Shown: positions 22,850 to 46,208 of the stretch, one piece after another | Layout: each line of letters opens with the position of its first letter | How positions within the stretch are numbered: the first letter of the stretch is position 1 | Origin: Berberis thunbergii | Lineage: Eukaryota > Streptophyta > Magnoliopsida > Ranunculales > Berberidaceae | Reading direction: 5' to 3' | NCBI GenBank assembly: GCA_003290165.1 | Contig: QNQO01002090.1 | Location: 97,257 to 161,256, forward strand | Length of the DNA: 64,000 nucleotides | Notes under the pieces: generated by a model | The model's input: only the letters and a program-made list of their open reading frames with translations | The model's database searches: none | What the model was told of the DNA's origin: nothing | Position numbers and translations under genes: made by a program

Positions 22850-24185
22850 TATAATACTCAAATGCTAGTAGTTTCTTTGTCTAACAAGTGTAAAAAAAAT
22901 TATGCTCAAAACAAGTAGTTTTCAAATTGTTCTCTCAGTGACTTTCTAGGGATTATAATACACATACAAAAGCTAGTAGTTTGTCTAACATGTATAAAAA
23001 AAAAACCGTAATTATGTCAAAAGAAGTTGTTTTAACTTCATTATAACTAAATGCGACTTAATTATTAGTATAAGCCTGATTAACGCACTCAGCTGCCCTT
23101 CAAGATTAGTGTATGATATAAACCTAACCAAATAGCCACTTATAGTTTGATCTCTCCCCAAAAACTAGTGTCTTATGTTATATAACTCATCCATCCATGA
23201 TTGAAATTGCATTATTTCAAACATCGAATATGAATGATTGGAGAGTCACGCGCTAAGTATTCCATATTATATCTCAATCCAAATGTATATATCATTGATA
23301 GGTCTCAAAACGCTTCGTCTCTATCCATTTGTCCCATAGATGCCGACTATCACAATCCAACACATGACATCACATGAGTGGGCCTAATTTTCATGTTAAT
23401 TTAGGTTTACGGGTTGTATTGCTAGAATATTAGAAGGGATAAAAGAAAAAATTATTGGTTTGGTGGCCAACCAATGTGCCTTCCCTAGCGCTAGGGGTCT
23501 GGCTCTCTAGATAAGCTATTAAAAAGACAAAAACACCACACCTCATATTGTGGAAGGGCAAGTTGGTTGGCCTTTATTTTGGTCCTCCCATTTGCCAAAT
23601 CTCATATCCTTTTAGGCTTTTGTATTGGTTCATGAGTGTAGGCTTTTTTGTAGGCTTTGTTTTTTCCCTAGATTCTTTTGACTAGAATGCCAATCTCACA
23701 CATTGTTCTACCTGGAAGATTTAGATGTTGGGGATTCAAATTTTAGGGTTTAATCAATCAACAATGATAGTCAACTTTGAAGGGAACATTTGCATCTTTC
23801 ATAAAATAAGAGATACCAGACATTACACACCTTAGGATTTAGGGTTTCCTTAAGTGTTCATTGCGATACGAGATATGACATTGACAATGGTATGGAAAAT
23901 TTTGTGGTTGTGGGAGGGTTTGATCAATTATCCATTGCGGTAGGGCTAAGATATTCGTCAAGGGTTCGTGAAGTGGCATACCATGAGGCCAAGTCGACCT
24001 TTTCGCTATTAAGAGATAGAAAAATGTTATAAACACATTAACTAAATTTAATGGTTTACCGACATCTGTTGCAAATATAAATAGTTTACAGAATTAATTC
24101 CGGAATAAAAGATGTTTCAATTGTCGACATTTTACATAGTAAAATCAGTTCTATATAATATAATTTGAATGTTTTATAACCTCCA
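22850..24185. other. Intergenic DNA, no gene seen
   Basis: Contains a palindromic CCCTAGCGCTAGGG followed by GTCTGGCTCTCTAG at about 23483-23512, similar to the terminal sequence of the small TIR element at 50748-51042, so probably a fragment of that family. Nothing else was recognised. Confidence 0.45.
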
Positions 24186-24189
24186 TGTC

Positions 24190-24355
24190 AGTGAGGTTAG
24201 GGAATTATGTTTTGCAATCAGGATGATGTGGCATTATCAGAGAATTTTTTTACAACCTCAAAATACACATAAACACTTTGAAGATTTCATCATTTTTTTA
24301 AGATCCCACGTTACCTCCTGATTGCAAAACCTAGCTGTAAAAACCTAGCCTCACT
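24190..24355. mobile_element. Small hairpin MITE (about 166 bp)
   Basis: The left arm, AGTGAGGTTAG.. to TTTTGCAATCAGGA (24190-24222), is inverted at the right as TCCTGATTGCAAAAC to CTAGCCTCACT (about 24316-24355). The centre holds AAAATACACATAAACACTTT. Related copies lie at 20745-20900 and 24785-24925. The superfamily is not determined. Confidence 0.6.
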
Positions 24356-24784
24356 CTATGTAGAATTCAAGTCCAATGGAGACCGGAAATTGTGCAAAAA
24401 AGAATAATAAATGGAAATTAAGAAGAAAAAAAATCAAATCAAAATAAGATTCTGTGGTGTGTTAGGTGAGAATTAGAGATCACAAACAAGAGAGTCAAAA
24501 TCCCATTTTATTAGGGTTGAAATTTTTTTTTGGCATTGCTGTAGAAATAAGTTTTAAACATTTTGGTCCAATCACAAGTAACTTTACTCATATTCTATGG
24601 AATAATCTCAGAACATTAGAGTCTATTCAAATATCTCAAATTTTGACCTCGAGTACACCAAAAAGACTGATTTTTTTATGCATTCATCCAAAATAAATTG
24701 CGTGGATTGTGGGTCAAAGATGGCTTTTGGGGCTGTTAAAACATGGGTCTTTTGTGATCAGATGAATTTAGGTTTTGTAAGATG

Positions 24785-24925
24785 CATGTCATACAACCAG
24801 GATGGTTTAGCATCATCACAGAAGGCCTTTTTTTATAATCTTGAAATACACATAAACACTTTAAAATTTTCATTATTCCTTCAACGCGCCACCCTGACTG
24901 AAAAACCTGGTTTCCTAGTATTTTC
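24785..24925. repeat. Hairpin-type small repeat, copy 3
   Basis: Shares ACCAGGATG, TATAATCTTGAAATACACAT and CCCTGACTGAAAAACCTGG with the repeats at 20745 and 24190. Non-coding, and only 430 bp from the 24190 copy. Confidence 0.5.
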
Positions 24926-25313
24926 AGCTTATTTTGTCATTAATCCCAGATTTTCATTTGGTACATCGAAAATCCATCGTGATAGAATCAGGCACGAAAC
25001 CTTATAGCGACAACCTACCATTATTTTTATTATTTTGTAGTTGTTTTCATTTTCATATTACCAATGAGGTTTATTTTTCGTGTTGAAGTCGATCAAAGGG
25101 TTCATGATTAAAATTGAGCAGGACTTCTAATTCACAGGCAAATCCCAGACGAATAAGAGAATTCAACAAAACTGCTCTAAAACAAAGATTCAGACAATGG
25201 GGAAAATCTCAGAAACGTTGTGAACTCGTCATTCTGGAATTATATGCTTCACAAAAGTTAAAATAGGCATAGCAGAACATACTGATACTTTGTACAAGGG
25301 AGACCGTGATGCT

Positions 25314-25319
25314 TTTATT
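25314..25319 (-). terminator. Possible polyadenylation signal of the YY1-type gene
   Basis: AATAAA on the minus strand, about 35 bases after the stop codon. Its closeness to the stop makes a short 3'UTR possible, and other signals further downstream cannot be excluded. Confidence 0.4.
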
Positions 25320-25353
25320 TCCACTGTGCAATGACCGCAGCAAAAAAAAAAGT

Positions 25354-36870
<11,517 letters not shown>

Positions 36871-37090
36871 TGCTTTGAATCGAATCGAATTGAACGATTG
36901 GACTTTTAGGTTTAGGGTTTCGAGAGGTGATAGTAAAAAGAAAACAGAGAGAGGGTTTAATGGGTTATCATTGATCTTTATTTCATCCCTCTGCAGTGGA
37001 CAATGGCGGTACTCCACGGCTAATCTGGACAAGTCAGGTGGTGTTTTAAAAGCTAATTTGTAACTCAGAGTTAAAAGCTCCAGCCTTTAA
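36871..37090 (-). promoter_or_regulatory. Putative YY1 leader / promoter-proximal region
   Basis: The sequence just upstream of the chosen ATG contains CTAAACCTAAAAG and CTCTCTCTGTTTTC-like pyrimidine-rich leader sequence on the minus strand. An upstream in-frame Met (37032) exists, but nothing supports its use. The transcription start is not determined. Confidence 0.4.
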
Positions 37091-38152
37091 ACCTAACAAA
37101 GGGTATGTTTACCTTTTGAAGAAAAAGTTGTAAAATTGTGTTTAGGTAATCACTTGAACTTGTTAGACATTTATTTTCACCACGATTATTTTCACCATTC
37201 ACTACAAACCGTCAACATTAACCTCCATCTCCATTTGTTTTCTCATCCAAATATCATTTAAATCTCCTTCCACCACCACCACCAGAAATCACCCTATATC
37301 CCTTTTCATTCCTCGTACAATTTCTAATATAGAGGAGAATGAGGAAGATAAGGAAGGTGGTGGCGGTAATGCTCACATGGTAGAGAGGGTGCGGGGAAGA
37401 AGGGATGGTTGGTAAAAGATATGGATAGCAGCAGACATTATGAGGTTATTATTAGAATGGATTTTCATTAAGCACTCAGTGTTAAGAGGGTGTTTTTTTT
37501 TTGTTCTGAATAGACTAAGAAGTGTGACACTTTAAAAAAATGTTTGTTTTTAGTTATGATCAGAAATTGAATGATTGGCGTAAGCACCATAGGGGTGTTG
37601 ATCGCTTAGCACTAAGTGTTTGATGACAATTGATTCCGATAATAAATTCATAATAAATTTGTAATGATTGTTGCTACCTCTCTCTTATACGAACCATCCA
37701 CTCTTTTCTCGACCTCTTGCTTATCATGCGAGCAACACCTCCACCGTCACCATCACCCTCCTTGGCCTCCCCTCATTATCTTATTCTTTTTATTCTTCTT
37801 TCACCTTTTCATCTTCTTTATTGAAGATTATATGAGGAATGAAGAGGGATATAATGTGATTTCTGGTAGTGATGGAAAGAGATCTCAATGGTATTTGGAA
37901 GAAAGAAAATAAGTAGATAAGGGGATTAATGTTGGTGGTTTGCGATGGGAGTTGTGGTGGTGGGCAAAAATGTAAAAGAACTTAAAGTTAACACCTAAAA
38001 ACAAACACTTTTATTTTACAACTTCTAATCAGCATCCATTCATAAGCAAAACAAATAGTTTATTTAGAAGCTCGTTCAAAACTTCTAACTTCAATTACAA
38101 GTTAGCTTCTAAGCACTTAAAAATAAAATCACCTAAGTTATCAGCACCCCCG
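37091..38152. other. Intergenic region with inverted ends (possible MITE)
   Basis: AAAAGTTGTAAAATTGTGTT (about 37124) has an inverted partner in AACACTTTTATTTTACAACT (about 38005-38025), suggesting one or more foldback elements of about 1 kb. The CT/CAC-rich open frame at 37664-37912 has no recognised domain. No gene is supported. Confidence 0.35.
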
Positions 38153-39773
38153 TGGTGTGATTACCCCAAACAGTACACGCGGTCAATTGCAGTAAAGATT
38201 GGGGTGTCGATCCCACGAGGAAAAGCGATCTACAAAACAAGGTCAATGAAGAAAAACTACGCGAAACTAAATATAAGAAATTTTAGCAATTTTAAAATAT
38301 AAAATCGAATTTAGTTTAATAAAAATCAAGTTTAGAAAAATCACAAGGTTCCAAGAATCCCTCCTAGATTTCACGTGCCAACTAATGTTGATTCGCTATG
38401 ATGACTCGATTATGTTGTTACGTGTTTCACATCCCAAACAACATAATCGGAAAATTAGTCTTTAATGCATTAATATATCCTAATGTCAATGGATTTTAGA
38501 TTTCACTTTTTCTAGAAAGCACAAAGCTTGGTCATATGTGATATCTAAATTTACAATATATCCGAAGACAATAACATAATAAAAGACGATCACATATAAC
38601 TAACCTACCGGAATCAATTGATCCTTGAAAATTTCACACATAAGAAAAGCATGACTGAGCTTATATGGAGAAGAAAAAGACAACAACCGGAATAATAATC
38701 TACGAAAAAATTGATGAAATATTTGTCTCTAAAATAACATAAATTCCTATATTAAATAAAAGTGAGAATCATAAACACTATTATTCATCGTGAAAGCATA
38801 AAATGAATCAAATACTAATTAAGTGCGTTACATCTAGGAGTTCGTCTCTTCACCTTGCGTGGAGTTTAGTGACACATGGCGAAGGTGAGGACAGTAATAG
38901 CGGCGTGGAGCTTCATTGGCATGGCGGCCCGTGGTGGATCAGCGATGCGCACCCTGCTAGACAGCGTCTTCACTGTTGTCCTGGACAACGTTGTTTTTGT
39001 TGTCCTGCGGCTTCGCTACTATTGTATTGCGTTCAGGCTGCTGCATTCCCTGCTGGACAGCAACTCCTGTTGTGTTATCTTCTGTTGATGGACAGTGTCC
39101 TGCGCCCTGCCTCCTGCACTGGCCATCCTTTCTGTTCCTGCTACCTTTTTTCCTCTTGTGTTCTCTGTTGTCCTCGAGCAAAAACTCTCCCTTTGCTCCC
39201 CTATTTCTTTGTGTTAAAAAGAAAACAAAACTTCTCCTATTGGCCACCCCCCATTTAGAAGTCAAATCTCCATTGTAAACCAAAAAGGGTTGTTGTATTT
39301 GTGTTAAAAAGGAAACCAAGCTCCTCATTGGGCTCAATTGGAAACCCAATTCAAATACAAAAACAATTCCTTGGTTTCTCCTTAAAATCCTCCTATCTGT
39401 TGGTGGATATCCCCAAAATACAATTAGAAGCCCAAAAACAAAAGGGGCCCCTTTTGTTTAGATTCTGTTTTAATAAAAGGAAATGTGGGTTTGGCTATAT
39501 TCATCCGTATCACTTATTTGTTCCACCAAAATTCAAAGCTAAATTTCTTTATTTTATTTCTTTGGTTCTCTTAATCTTTGGCTTGAGCGTCTCCAGCTCC
39601 ACTTCGTCAATTTGTCTATGAATCACCATTATTCGCCACGCTAACACACGTTTGTCATTTAAATTCCAAATCCTACAAAAATACAAACATAAAATAATTA
39701 AACTAAAATACATTATTTGAAACACTAACAAATATAAATTAAGAGGTACATTACGTAATAATTATGTGGATCA
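38153..39773 (-). mobile_element. 3' LTR of an Athila-like Gypsy remnant
   Basis: On the minus strand the LTR starts TGATCCACATAATT directly after the purine-rich tract GGTTTGGGGGTAT (39774-39788) and ends GGTAATCACACCA (38153): 1621 bp with TG..CA ends. Near the end is the typical CTCGTGGGATCGACACCCC. The partner 5' LTR is not present in the window. The 151-aa open frame inside (38803-39258, plus strand) has no recognisable domain. Confidence 0.7.
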
Positions 39774-42004
39774 AATACCCCCAAACCTATATTTTACTAG
39801 TCCTCGAGCAAAACAAAATTAAGAATAAAATTCTAACTCATTTTCGTATGAATCACGGTTGCACTTACCTTAACGTGCAACAAGGCTTTAAACCTCTAGA
39901 TTACCTCAGGACGAGTTATAGTCTCGTGAGGGTTTCCAGAAATGTTACCCCCAAATATTACTGACTCAATAAAACAAAATATATTTCCTAAAAACATAAT
40001 GGAAACACATGGACATTCCCCTTTATTTTTCTCAGAGTAATTTTCTAATTGCTTAAAATTCAAGAAAAACAACAAACTAAAAATGTCACAATAATATATC
40101 AATAGAGTACAATAATTTAATAGTATCTAAAGGTTAAATAAATTTCATAATCATTCTCGGAGTGTGTGTGTGAGGGGCCTTATCAACATAACTCTTCATC
40201 TTCTAGTAAAGATGCGACGAGATGACCTTTAGAAAGTGCGTTTCGACTACAATTTTCTCATGTCATTCAGAAATAAAACACTCAGAGATTGGGCACTCAG
40301 TTTATATGTGAGGAAAAGAATATACTATGGAAAATGCAAACGTCTCACATATAATTATCATGAAAAAACGGAATTTTTCAAAGAGTGAAATGAATATGAT
40401 CTCATGGACATGAATATTGATTACTTTTGAGAATGTTTAATCAAACACCATAGTTCTTGCCTATTCAATCTCCACATCTATTAAACCAACTTTCACTTAA
40501 GATCAATTCGGTCTTTACTAGGTTGTAATGGGGCTTGGATTATAGCAAACACTAATGGACAAAAAGGATACAAAAATTTTCTGAGAATGGCTACACCCTT
40601 GAATAAACACATAGAGAATTGAAGAACAAATCAATGTTGTACACCATTAACTTTTTTTCATTATTTTCTTCTTCCACTTTTTTTTTTACATGTTTCTTTT
40701 TTTTTTTTACATGTTTTTCTCCGTTTATACAATCAAACACTTTTACTTTGAAGGATATCTATTTTCTCTTTCTATTTGCCCATTCCATAAATATATCTCA
40801 CCGTATACATTCTCAGAAATTGGGTAAGGATAAAATAATATAGGTATTACTCCTTGATTGAAGTATGTAATGAGAATGGGGTTAACAAGGAGAATATTAT
40901 TTAAAGGCTCAAAAGGGCTGCAAATGGATATTTATTATTTGGTAGGCTAAAAGGCTAAAAAATGGTTTAAAAAAAGAAATGTCTATATCACTTCATAAGT
41001 TATAGTTAGTACTAGTACATCTCAACTAAATAAAGCAATAAGTTCTATTGTAAATATTTAATTTTTATGTCATTCTTAAAGCAATCAATGAGAAAATCAA
41101 GAATAATGAGATAATCAACAAAATAATGCGGATACAAGAAAAATCAGAGTGTAATTAATAACCCTCAAGAAATAAAGAATGGCTAAAAACTCACAAGGGT
41201 TAAGTCTCCACTATTATTCTAAGGTTTTCTAGCTCAATATCTCACTAATCAACTTCAAATCGTGTTGACTTGGCTTATAGTGCATGAATAGTCAAGTTGA
41301 AAAGTCTCACGAAATACATCTAACATAAGGATAATATCAAATATAATGTTTTCTACTAATATAACTATATGACATGTGTTAGTATGTGTTTTCTCATAAT
41401 TAAAGGCAACAAAAATATTCTCTAAAATAAAAAAAAACTCAACCTTTTTTTTAATTCACCAAGAATTCAAATTTCGAATACATTTTCATAAAGATTTTGC
41501 ACAATTACCGTAATCGTCTAAGTATTCAATGGAGATTGAGTAGAACACAAAAAAATAATTAGGTTTAATTGTAAAATACGTTTTAAGCTCAAAGATTTTT
41601 GAAAATTGCACAAAAAATATCTAATAAACCACCATCACCCCCAAACCTAAATCAAACATTGTCCTCAATGTATAAAATTATAATCATGACAAATGAAGGA
41701 AAAAAATAAAAGAGGAGGGTTAGAGTGGTATTACCATTATGAAACTTTACCAATTTCAAATAGACAATGTCCTCATAGTCATCAAAATATAAAAAAATCA
41801 TACCGATGGGAGAAAGAAACACATGGGATGAGGGGCTCCGAGTGACTCCAGTAGCAACACCTATAATAACCTGAAAACACTAAAAGAAAAACATAAAAGC
41901 AAAAACCTAAACTAAACTAAAAAAAATTAAATAAATAAAAACCTAAACTAAAGATAGGGTGGAGAACATCAAATCAAGTAGACAGGGGCAACCAGAGAGA
42001 TCTC
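39774..42004 (-). mobile_element. Non-coding 3' region of the Athila-like element
   Basis: Lies between the pol remnant and the 3' LTR, as in Athila/Tat-type Gypsy elements that have a long post-pol region. A second GTTTGGGGGTGATGG purine-rich tract (about 41627-41641), preceded by CATTGAGGACAATG, resembles another polypurine site. No env-like coding was found. T-rich and C-rich homopolymers are frequent. Confidence 0.5.
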
Positions 42005-42436
42005 CTATGGCACCTCTACTCGCTCCACATAGTGCTTCAAGCGCTGCCCATTTACTCTAAATACTCTCCCATCTTTTGGATCTTCAATTTCTATGGAACC
42101 ATTGGGAAATACTTGTTTTACCATGAATGGGTCTGTCCATCTCGATCTTAGCTTGCCAGGATGAAGATGAAGTCGTGAGTCATAGAGATAGACTCGTTGA
42201 TTGGGCTCGAAATGTTTCCTCAGAATTTGCTTATCATGAGCTGCTTTCATCTTCGCCTTGTATATTCGGGAGCTGTCATAGGCATCATTCCGCAACTCCT
42301 CAATTTCAGCTAACTGAAATTTTCGCTGCATACCTGGTCCGACGAATGCATGTTTAAGTCCCTCAGGCAGTGGAGCTAGGTCAACTTTTGGAGTTTCCAC
42401 GATGGATGGTTGTGATTTCTGTCTTTCCTTTGGCAA
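42005..42436 (-). pseudogene. Athila-like pol remnant: RT start fused in frame to integrase C-terminus
   Basis: The 143-residue open frame begins with the linker that precedes Gypsy reverse transcriptase (DLAPLPEGLKHAFVG). It jumps directly to the C-terminal tail of integrase (GMQRKFQLAEIEELRNDAY ... LRSRWTDPFMVKQVFPNGS). The reverse transcriptase body, RNase H and the integrase catalytic core are missing, and the reading stays open across the join. The product could not polymerise or integrate. Confidence 0.8.
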
Positions 42437-42536
42437 CTCCTCAAAGCATGGTTGTCATTGTCGTCCTCCTTTATCCTTTAACCCTGAAACAACATAAATA
42501 TCAAAAGCATTGTCAGGATAAAGTGAATTCTCAGAA

Positions 42537-43325
42537 TTAGAAATAGAAAATGAGGTACTCTAAGGTTTCAAAATCTGCGTTCAGGAGCGCCTCCTCTAAT
42601 ATCAGTGTGTCTATCACGTAGGTATGATGACACTCATTATCATCACGTGGTTGCTTGCTAATATTGAATATGTTGACCTCCAGAATCATGTTCCCAAAAG
42701 ACAGATTCATTACACCGTTCCTGCAATTGATAAGAGCGTTAGCTGTGGCAAGAAAATGTCTACCTAAAATAATTGGAACTGTATACTCCATATTAACCAC
42801 AGAATGAGTATCTAAAATAGGAAAGTCGACGGGATAGTAAAATTTATCAATCTGCAACAAGACATCCTCGACTATTCCTCTTGGCTTCTTTACCGATCTA
42901 TCGGCCAATTGTAGTACCACAAATGTGGGTTTAATCTCTCCTAGACCTAGTTGCAAGTAAATAGAATATGACATCATATTTACACTTGCCCCTAAATCCA
43001 ACAAGGCTTGGTCGAACTCATGAGTCCCAATCTGGTAGGTGACTGTAGGACACCCTGGATCTTTGTACTTGGGTGGTGTCCTTTGCTCGATCACTGCACT
43101 TACATGTTCTGTCAAGAAGGCAGTCTTCTTGACATGATGTTTCCTCTTGATAGTGCATAGATCCTTGATGACCCTCGCATAAGTTGGTACCTGCTTAATC
43201 ACATGCAGCAAAGGTAAGTTAATTTTAACCTGTTTCAAGTGTTCTAGAATCTCACCATGCATTTTCGATTTCTTTCCAGTAGGTCGTAGTTCTTGAGGAA
43301 AAGGAGCTGGAACTAACGCTCTCAA
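42537..43325 (-). pseudogene. Athila-like aspartic protease region
   Basis: A 262-residue open frame with the retropepsin-type active site in its Athila form (ALLDLGASVNMM, residues about 108-119). It is followed by LGLGEIKPT, LQLADRSVKKPRGIVEDVL and ILGRHFLATANALI, all hallmarks of plant Gypsy (Athila/Tat) protease regions. The canonical DT/SG triad reads DLG, as is usual for this lineage. Upstream it should be continuous with gag, but gag's C-terminal zinc knuckle is missing and the frame is broken. Confidence 0.8.
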
Positions 43326-43369
43326 CGAACTGACAAACTGATGCTCTCTAGTGGTGAGCCCTCATAAAA

Positions 43370-43790
43370 ATAACTGACTATGCGCCAACTCCCATACCCA
43401 TGGTGTGGACATGTATCCAAGAGGTCCTTGAACCTCTCCTATGCTTGATATAATGTCTCACTATTCTTTTGGGTGAAGGTAGAAATTTGTCTCTTTAGAC
43501 CGTTGGTTTTGTGGTGAGGAAAATATTTATTAAAAAAATACTTGGGTCATCTCCTCCCACGAACCTATAGACCTTAGTCACAAAGAGTATACCCAACTCT
43601 TCACTTTTTCCTTAAGGGAAAAAGGAAAAAACTTTAGTCTAACCGAGTCTACAGCCTCAACTTTGTTGTGGAAAGTGGCCACAATTTCCTCGAATTCCCT
43701 AATGTGAACATAAGGATTCTCACTTTCTAGGCCATGAAAAGTGGGTAATAATTGTATCATACTCGGCTTAAAATCTAGCTTTGGTGTACT
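43370..43790 (-). pseudogene. Athila-like gag fragment
   Basis: Minus-strand reading of the gag core: PSMIQLLPTFHGLESENPY, then FEEIVATF, LKFFPFSLKEKVKSW and, after a stop, FNKYFPHHKT and QTLYQA-like sequence ending HHGYG near 43390. It is broken by a stop at about 43576 and by frame changes. It is cut at its N-terminal side by the hAT-like element and the pararetrovirus junction, so the 5' part of the Gypsy element is absent. Confidence 0.7.
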
Positions 43791-43799
43791 TGGTGCAGG

Positions 43800-45072
43800 T
43801 AGGGGTGGGCAAACGGGTCGAGGATCCGCGGGTTCAAATCGAACCGGACCGTTTTGAGCAAAACGGTCCGGATTTTAATTTTGAATTTTTTGATACGGTT
43901 CGGATCGGTCCGGATCCGTTATAAAACGGTTCGGTTCCGGTTCCTGTTTTTTAAAACGAAACGGTCCGGATCGGACCCGTTTCAAATTGCATTTAATAAA
44001 ACTTAAATATATGTTTTAACTTTTAATCAATTAATGCTCTCTGACTTTGAGATGATAGAGCAGAAGGAAAAAGAAGAGGAGGAGACTGGAGACGTATGGA
44101 ATCAGTCCAAACCCCCTGTCTCTGTCTCTGTTTCCCTCTCATCTCTCTCTCGAGTCTCTGTCTCTAACTTTATGAAATCTTAAATCTTAAATCTTAAATC
44201 TTAAATCTGTCTCTAACCCATAAAGGAGATTCATAAAGGAGTTTCTAATTTAGTCTTCTGTCTCTGTCGACGCAAGAAGCAGAAGCAGAAGCAGCAGCAG
44301 CACGAGAAGAAGAAGTAGCAGGCTAGCAGCGAGCTCCTCTCTCTCTCGAGTTTCTGTCTAGAGAAGAAGAGCAGCAGCACGCAGCACGGGAAGAAGAAGT
44401 AGCAGCGAGCTCCTCTGTCCTCTCTCTCTCTCGAGTCTCTGTCTCGAGAAGAAGAAGCAGCAACACGAGAAGAAGAAGCGACTCTGTCTCGAGAAGAAGA
44501 AGCAGCCTCCTCTCTCTCTCTGTCTCTGTCTCGAGAGGAGGCTGTTTGGATGATCTGTTTGGATTTTTTTTTTTTTTTTGAATCTGTTTGGAGTGATGAA
44601 TCATGAATCTGTTTGGATCTGTTTGGAGTGATTGATCTGTTTGGAGTGATGAATTTGTTTGGATGATCGATCAAACAGATTAGGTGAGATTAGATGATGT
44701 ATCTGTTTGGAGTGATGGATCGATGATGAATCTGTATCTGAGTTTATCGATGATGGATATTGTATGATCTGTCATCGATTTGTATGCTTTTGTATGATAT
44801 TTTGTATGATGTATGATTTGTATGATGGATAGATGATGATCTGTTTAACAAATTTTTTTTTTCTGTTTTTTTTTATAAGGCAATTATTTCTGTTCTCGAT
44901 TCAATTGGAACCGTTTGGAACCGTGAAATCGGACCGTTTCAAACGGTTCGAGTTAGGTTCGGTTTCAATGTTAAAAATCAGGGGATCCGGACCGGACCGA
45001 ATCCGTTAATTTGAAACGGTTCGAGTTAGGTTCCTCCAAATTTGGAACCGATCCGGACCGTGCCCACCCCTA
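43800..45072. mobile_element. hAT-like non-autonomous element (1273 bp), perfect 8-bp TSD
   Basis: The ends are TAGGGGTGGGCAAACGG and, reverse-complemented, TAGGGGTGGGCACGGTCC. GGTGCAGG is duplicated at 43792-43799 and 45073-45080. The sub-terminal regions are dense in CGGACCG/CGGTTCGG motifs on both sides, giving a long imperfect inverted repeat. The middle has GAAGAAGAAGCAGCA, CTCTCTCGAG and GTTTGGATGATCTG repeats. The open frames at 44231-44674 and 44323-44604 are repeat-driven; no transposase is recognisable. Confidence 0.85.
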
Positions 45073-45080
45073 GGTGCAGG

Positions 45081-45844
45081 AACACCAAGGCTTGTTGTTA
45101 ATTATAAACCCATTAATGAAGCCTTACAATGGATTAGATATCTTATTCCTAACAAACGCGACTTTATTAAACGCCTACATCAAGCCATAATTTTCTCAAA
45201 ATTTGATCTTAAATCTGGTTTCTGCCAAATCCAGATCCATCCACAAGATCGTTATAAAACGACTTTTAATGTCCCTTTTGGCCATTATGAAAGGACTGTT
45301 ATGTTATTTGGTCTAAAAAAATGCTCCATCCAAATTTCAAAACATTATGAATGATATTTTTACCCCTTTTACTCACTTTTCAACTGTGTATATCGATGAT
45401 ATACTAATCTTTTCAAAAACCTTGGATGAGCATTGGAAACACTTGTACCAATTTGATCAAATTATCAAATCAAATGGTTTGGTTCTATCTCCCACAAAAA
45501 ATGATTTATTCCAAACTAATGTTAGATTCTTAGGTCATAAAATTTATTTTGGAACCATTACACCAATTAATAAGACAATTGAATTTGCAGAAAAAATTTC
45601 AGATGAAATTAATGACAAAAATCAACTACAAAGATTTTTAGGTAGCCTAAATTATGTTTCTGAATTTTATAAAAATCTACGTATCCTGATCAAACCCTTA
45701 TATGATAGACTAAAAAAGAACCCTAAGCCTTGGATCTCTGTTCACACCCAAATTGTCAAACAAGTCAAAACTCAAGTCAATAGTCTTCATTGTCTTGGTA
45801 TTTCTTTCCTACTGCTTTCAAAATTGTTGAAATTGATGTTCTGA
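45081..45844 (+). pseudogene. Endogenous pararetrovirus reverse transcriptase fragment
   Basis: Caulimovirid-type reverse transcriptase. It opens inside the domain directly after the hAT target site, has the conserved KFDLKSGF block near 45200 and the active-site YIDD near 45389-45400, and continues into the thumb/connection region (QRFLGSLNYVSEFYKNL). The reading shifts frame at the A run near 45318 and stops at 45842-45844. Upstream viral domains (capsid, protease) are absent here. The relationship is to florendovirus/petuvirus-like sequences, judged by motif and by the downstream ORF layout. It is defective. Confidence 0.75.
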
Positions 45845-45863
45845 TGTTGGGTATGGGGGTATT

Positions 45864-46208
45864 ATGAAGCAAAAGGCCGTAGATTTTTCGTCTGTCCAGT
45901 TAGTCCGTTTTCATTTGGGTATATGGAATAATGCTCAATTAAATTATTCCACTTGCAAAAAGGAATTACTTTCAATTGTTTTATGCATTATGAAATTTCG
46001 AGATGATTTATTAAATCAACCATTTTTATTACGAACTGATTGTAAATCAGCAAAAGAAATTTTAAAAAAGGATGTTCAAAATCTAGTTTCTAAACAAATT
46101 TTTGCTCGTTGGCAGAGTTTACTTTCTGCTTTTGATTTCCAAATAGAATATATTAAAGAAGAATCCACCTTCAAAATCAGCCACGAGTTCTCAATCTTCG
46201 TCTACTAA
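45864..46208 (+). pseudogene. Endogenous pararetrovirus RNase H fragment
   Basis: Continues the pararetroviral polyprotein after a break of some 20 bases. LNYSTCKKELLSIV and LRTDCKSAKEIL are typical of caulimovirid RNase H. The C-terminal end merges, after a small deletion relative to the inverted copy near 50430-50560, into the downstream ORF. Defective. Confidence 0.7.

Noticed and set aside
38803..39349. Overlapping 100-151 residue frames on both strands
   Set aside because: They lie within the Athila-like LTR, have no domain and overlap on both strands; probably chance open frames in GC-richer LTR sequence.
44231..44674. 147-residue Arg/Glu/Ser-rich open frame (minus)
   Set aside because: Arises from CTCTCTCGAG and GAAGAAGAAGCAGCA repeats inside the hAT-like element; no domain and no transposase signature.
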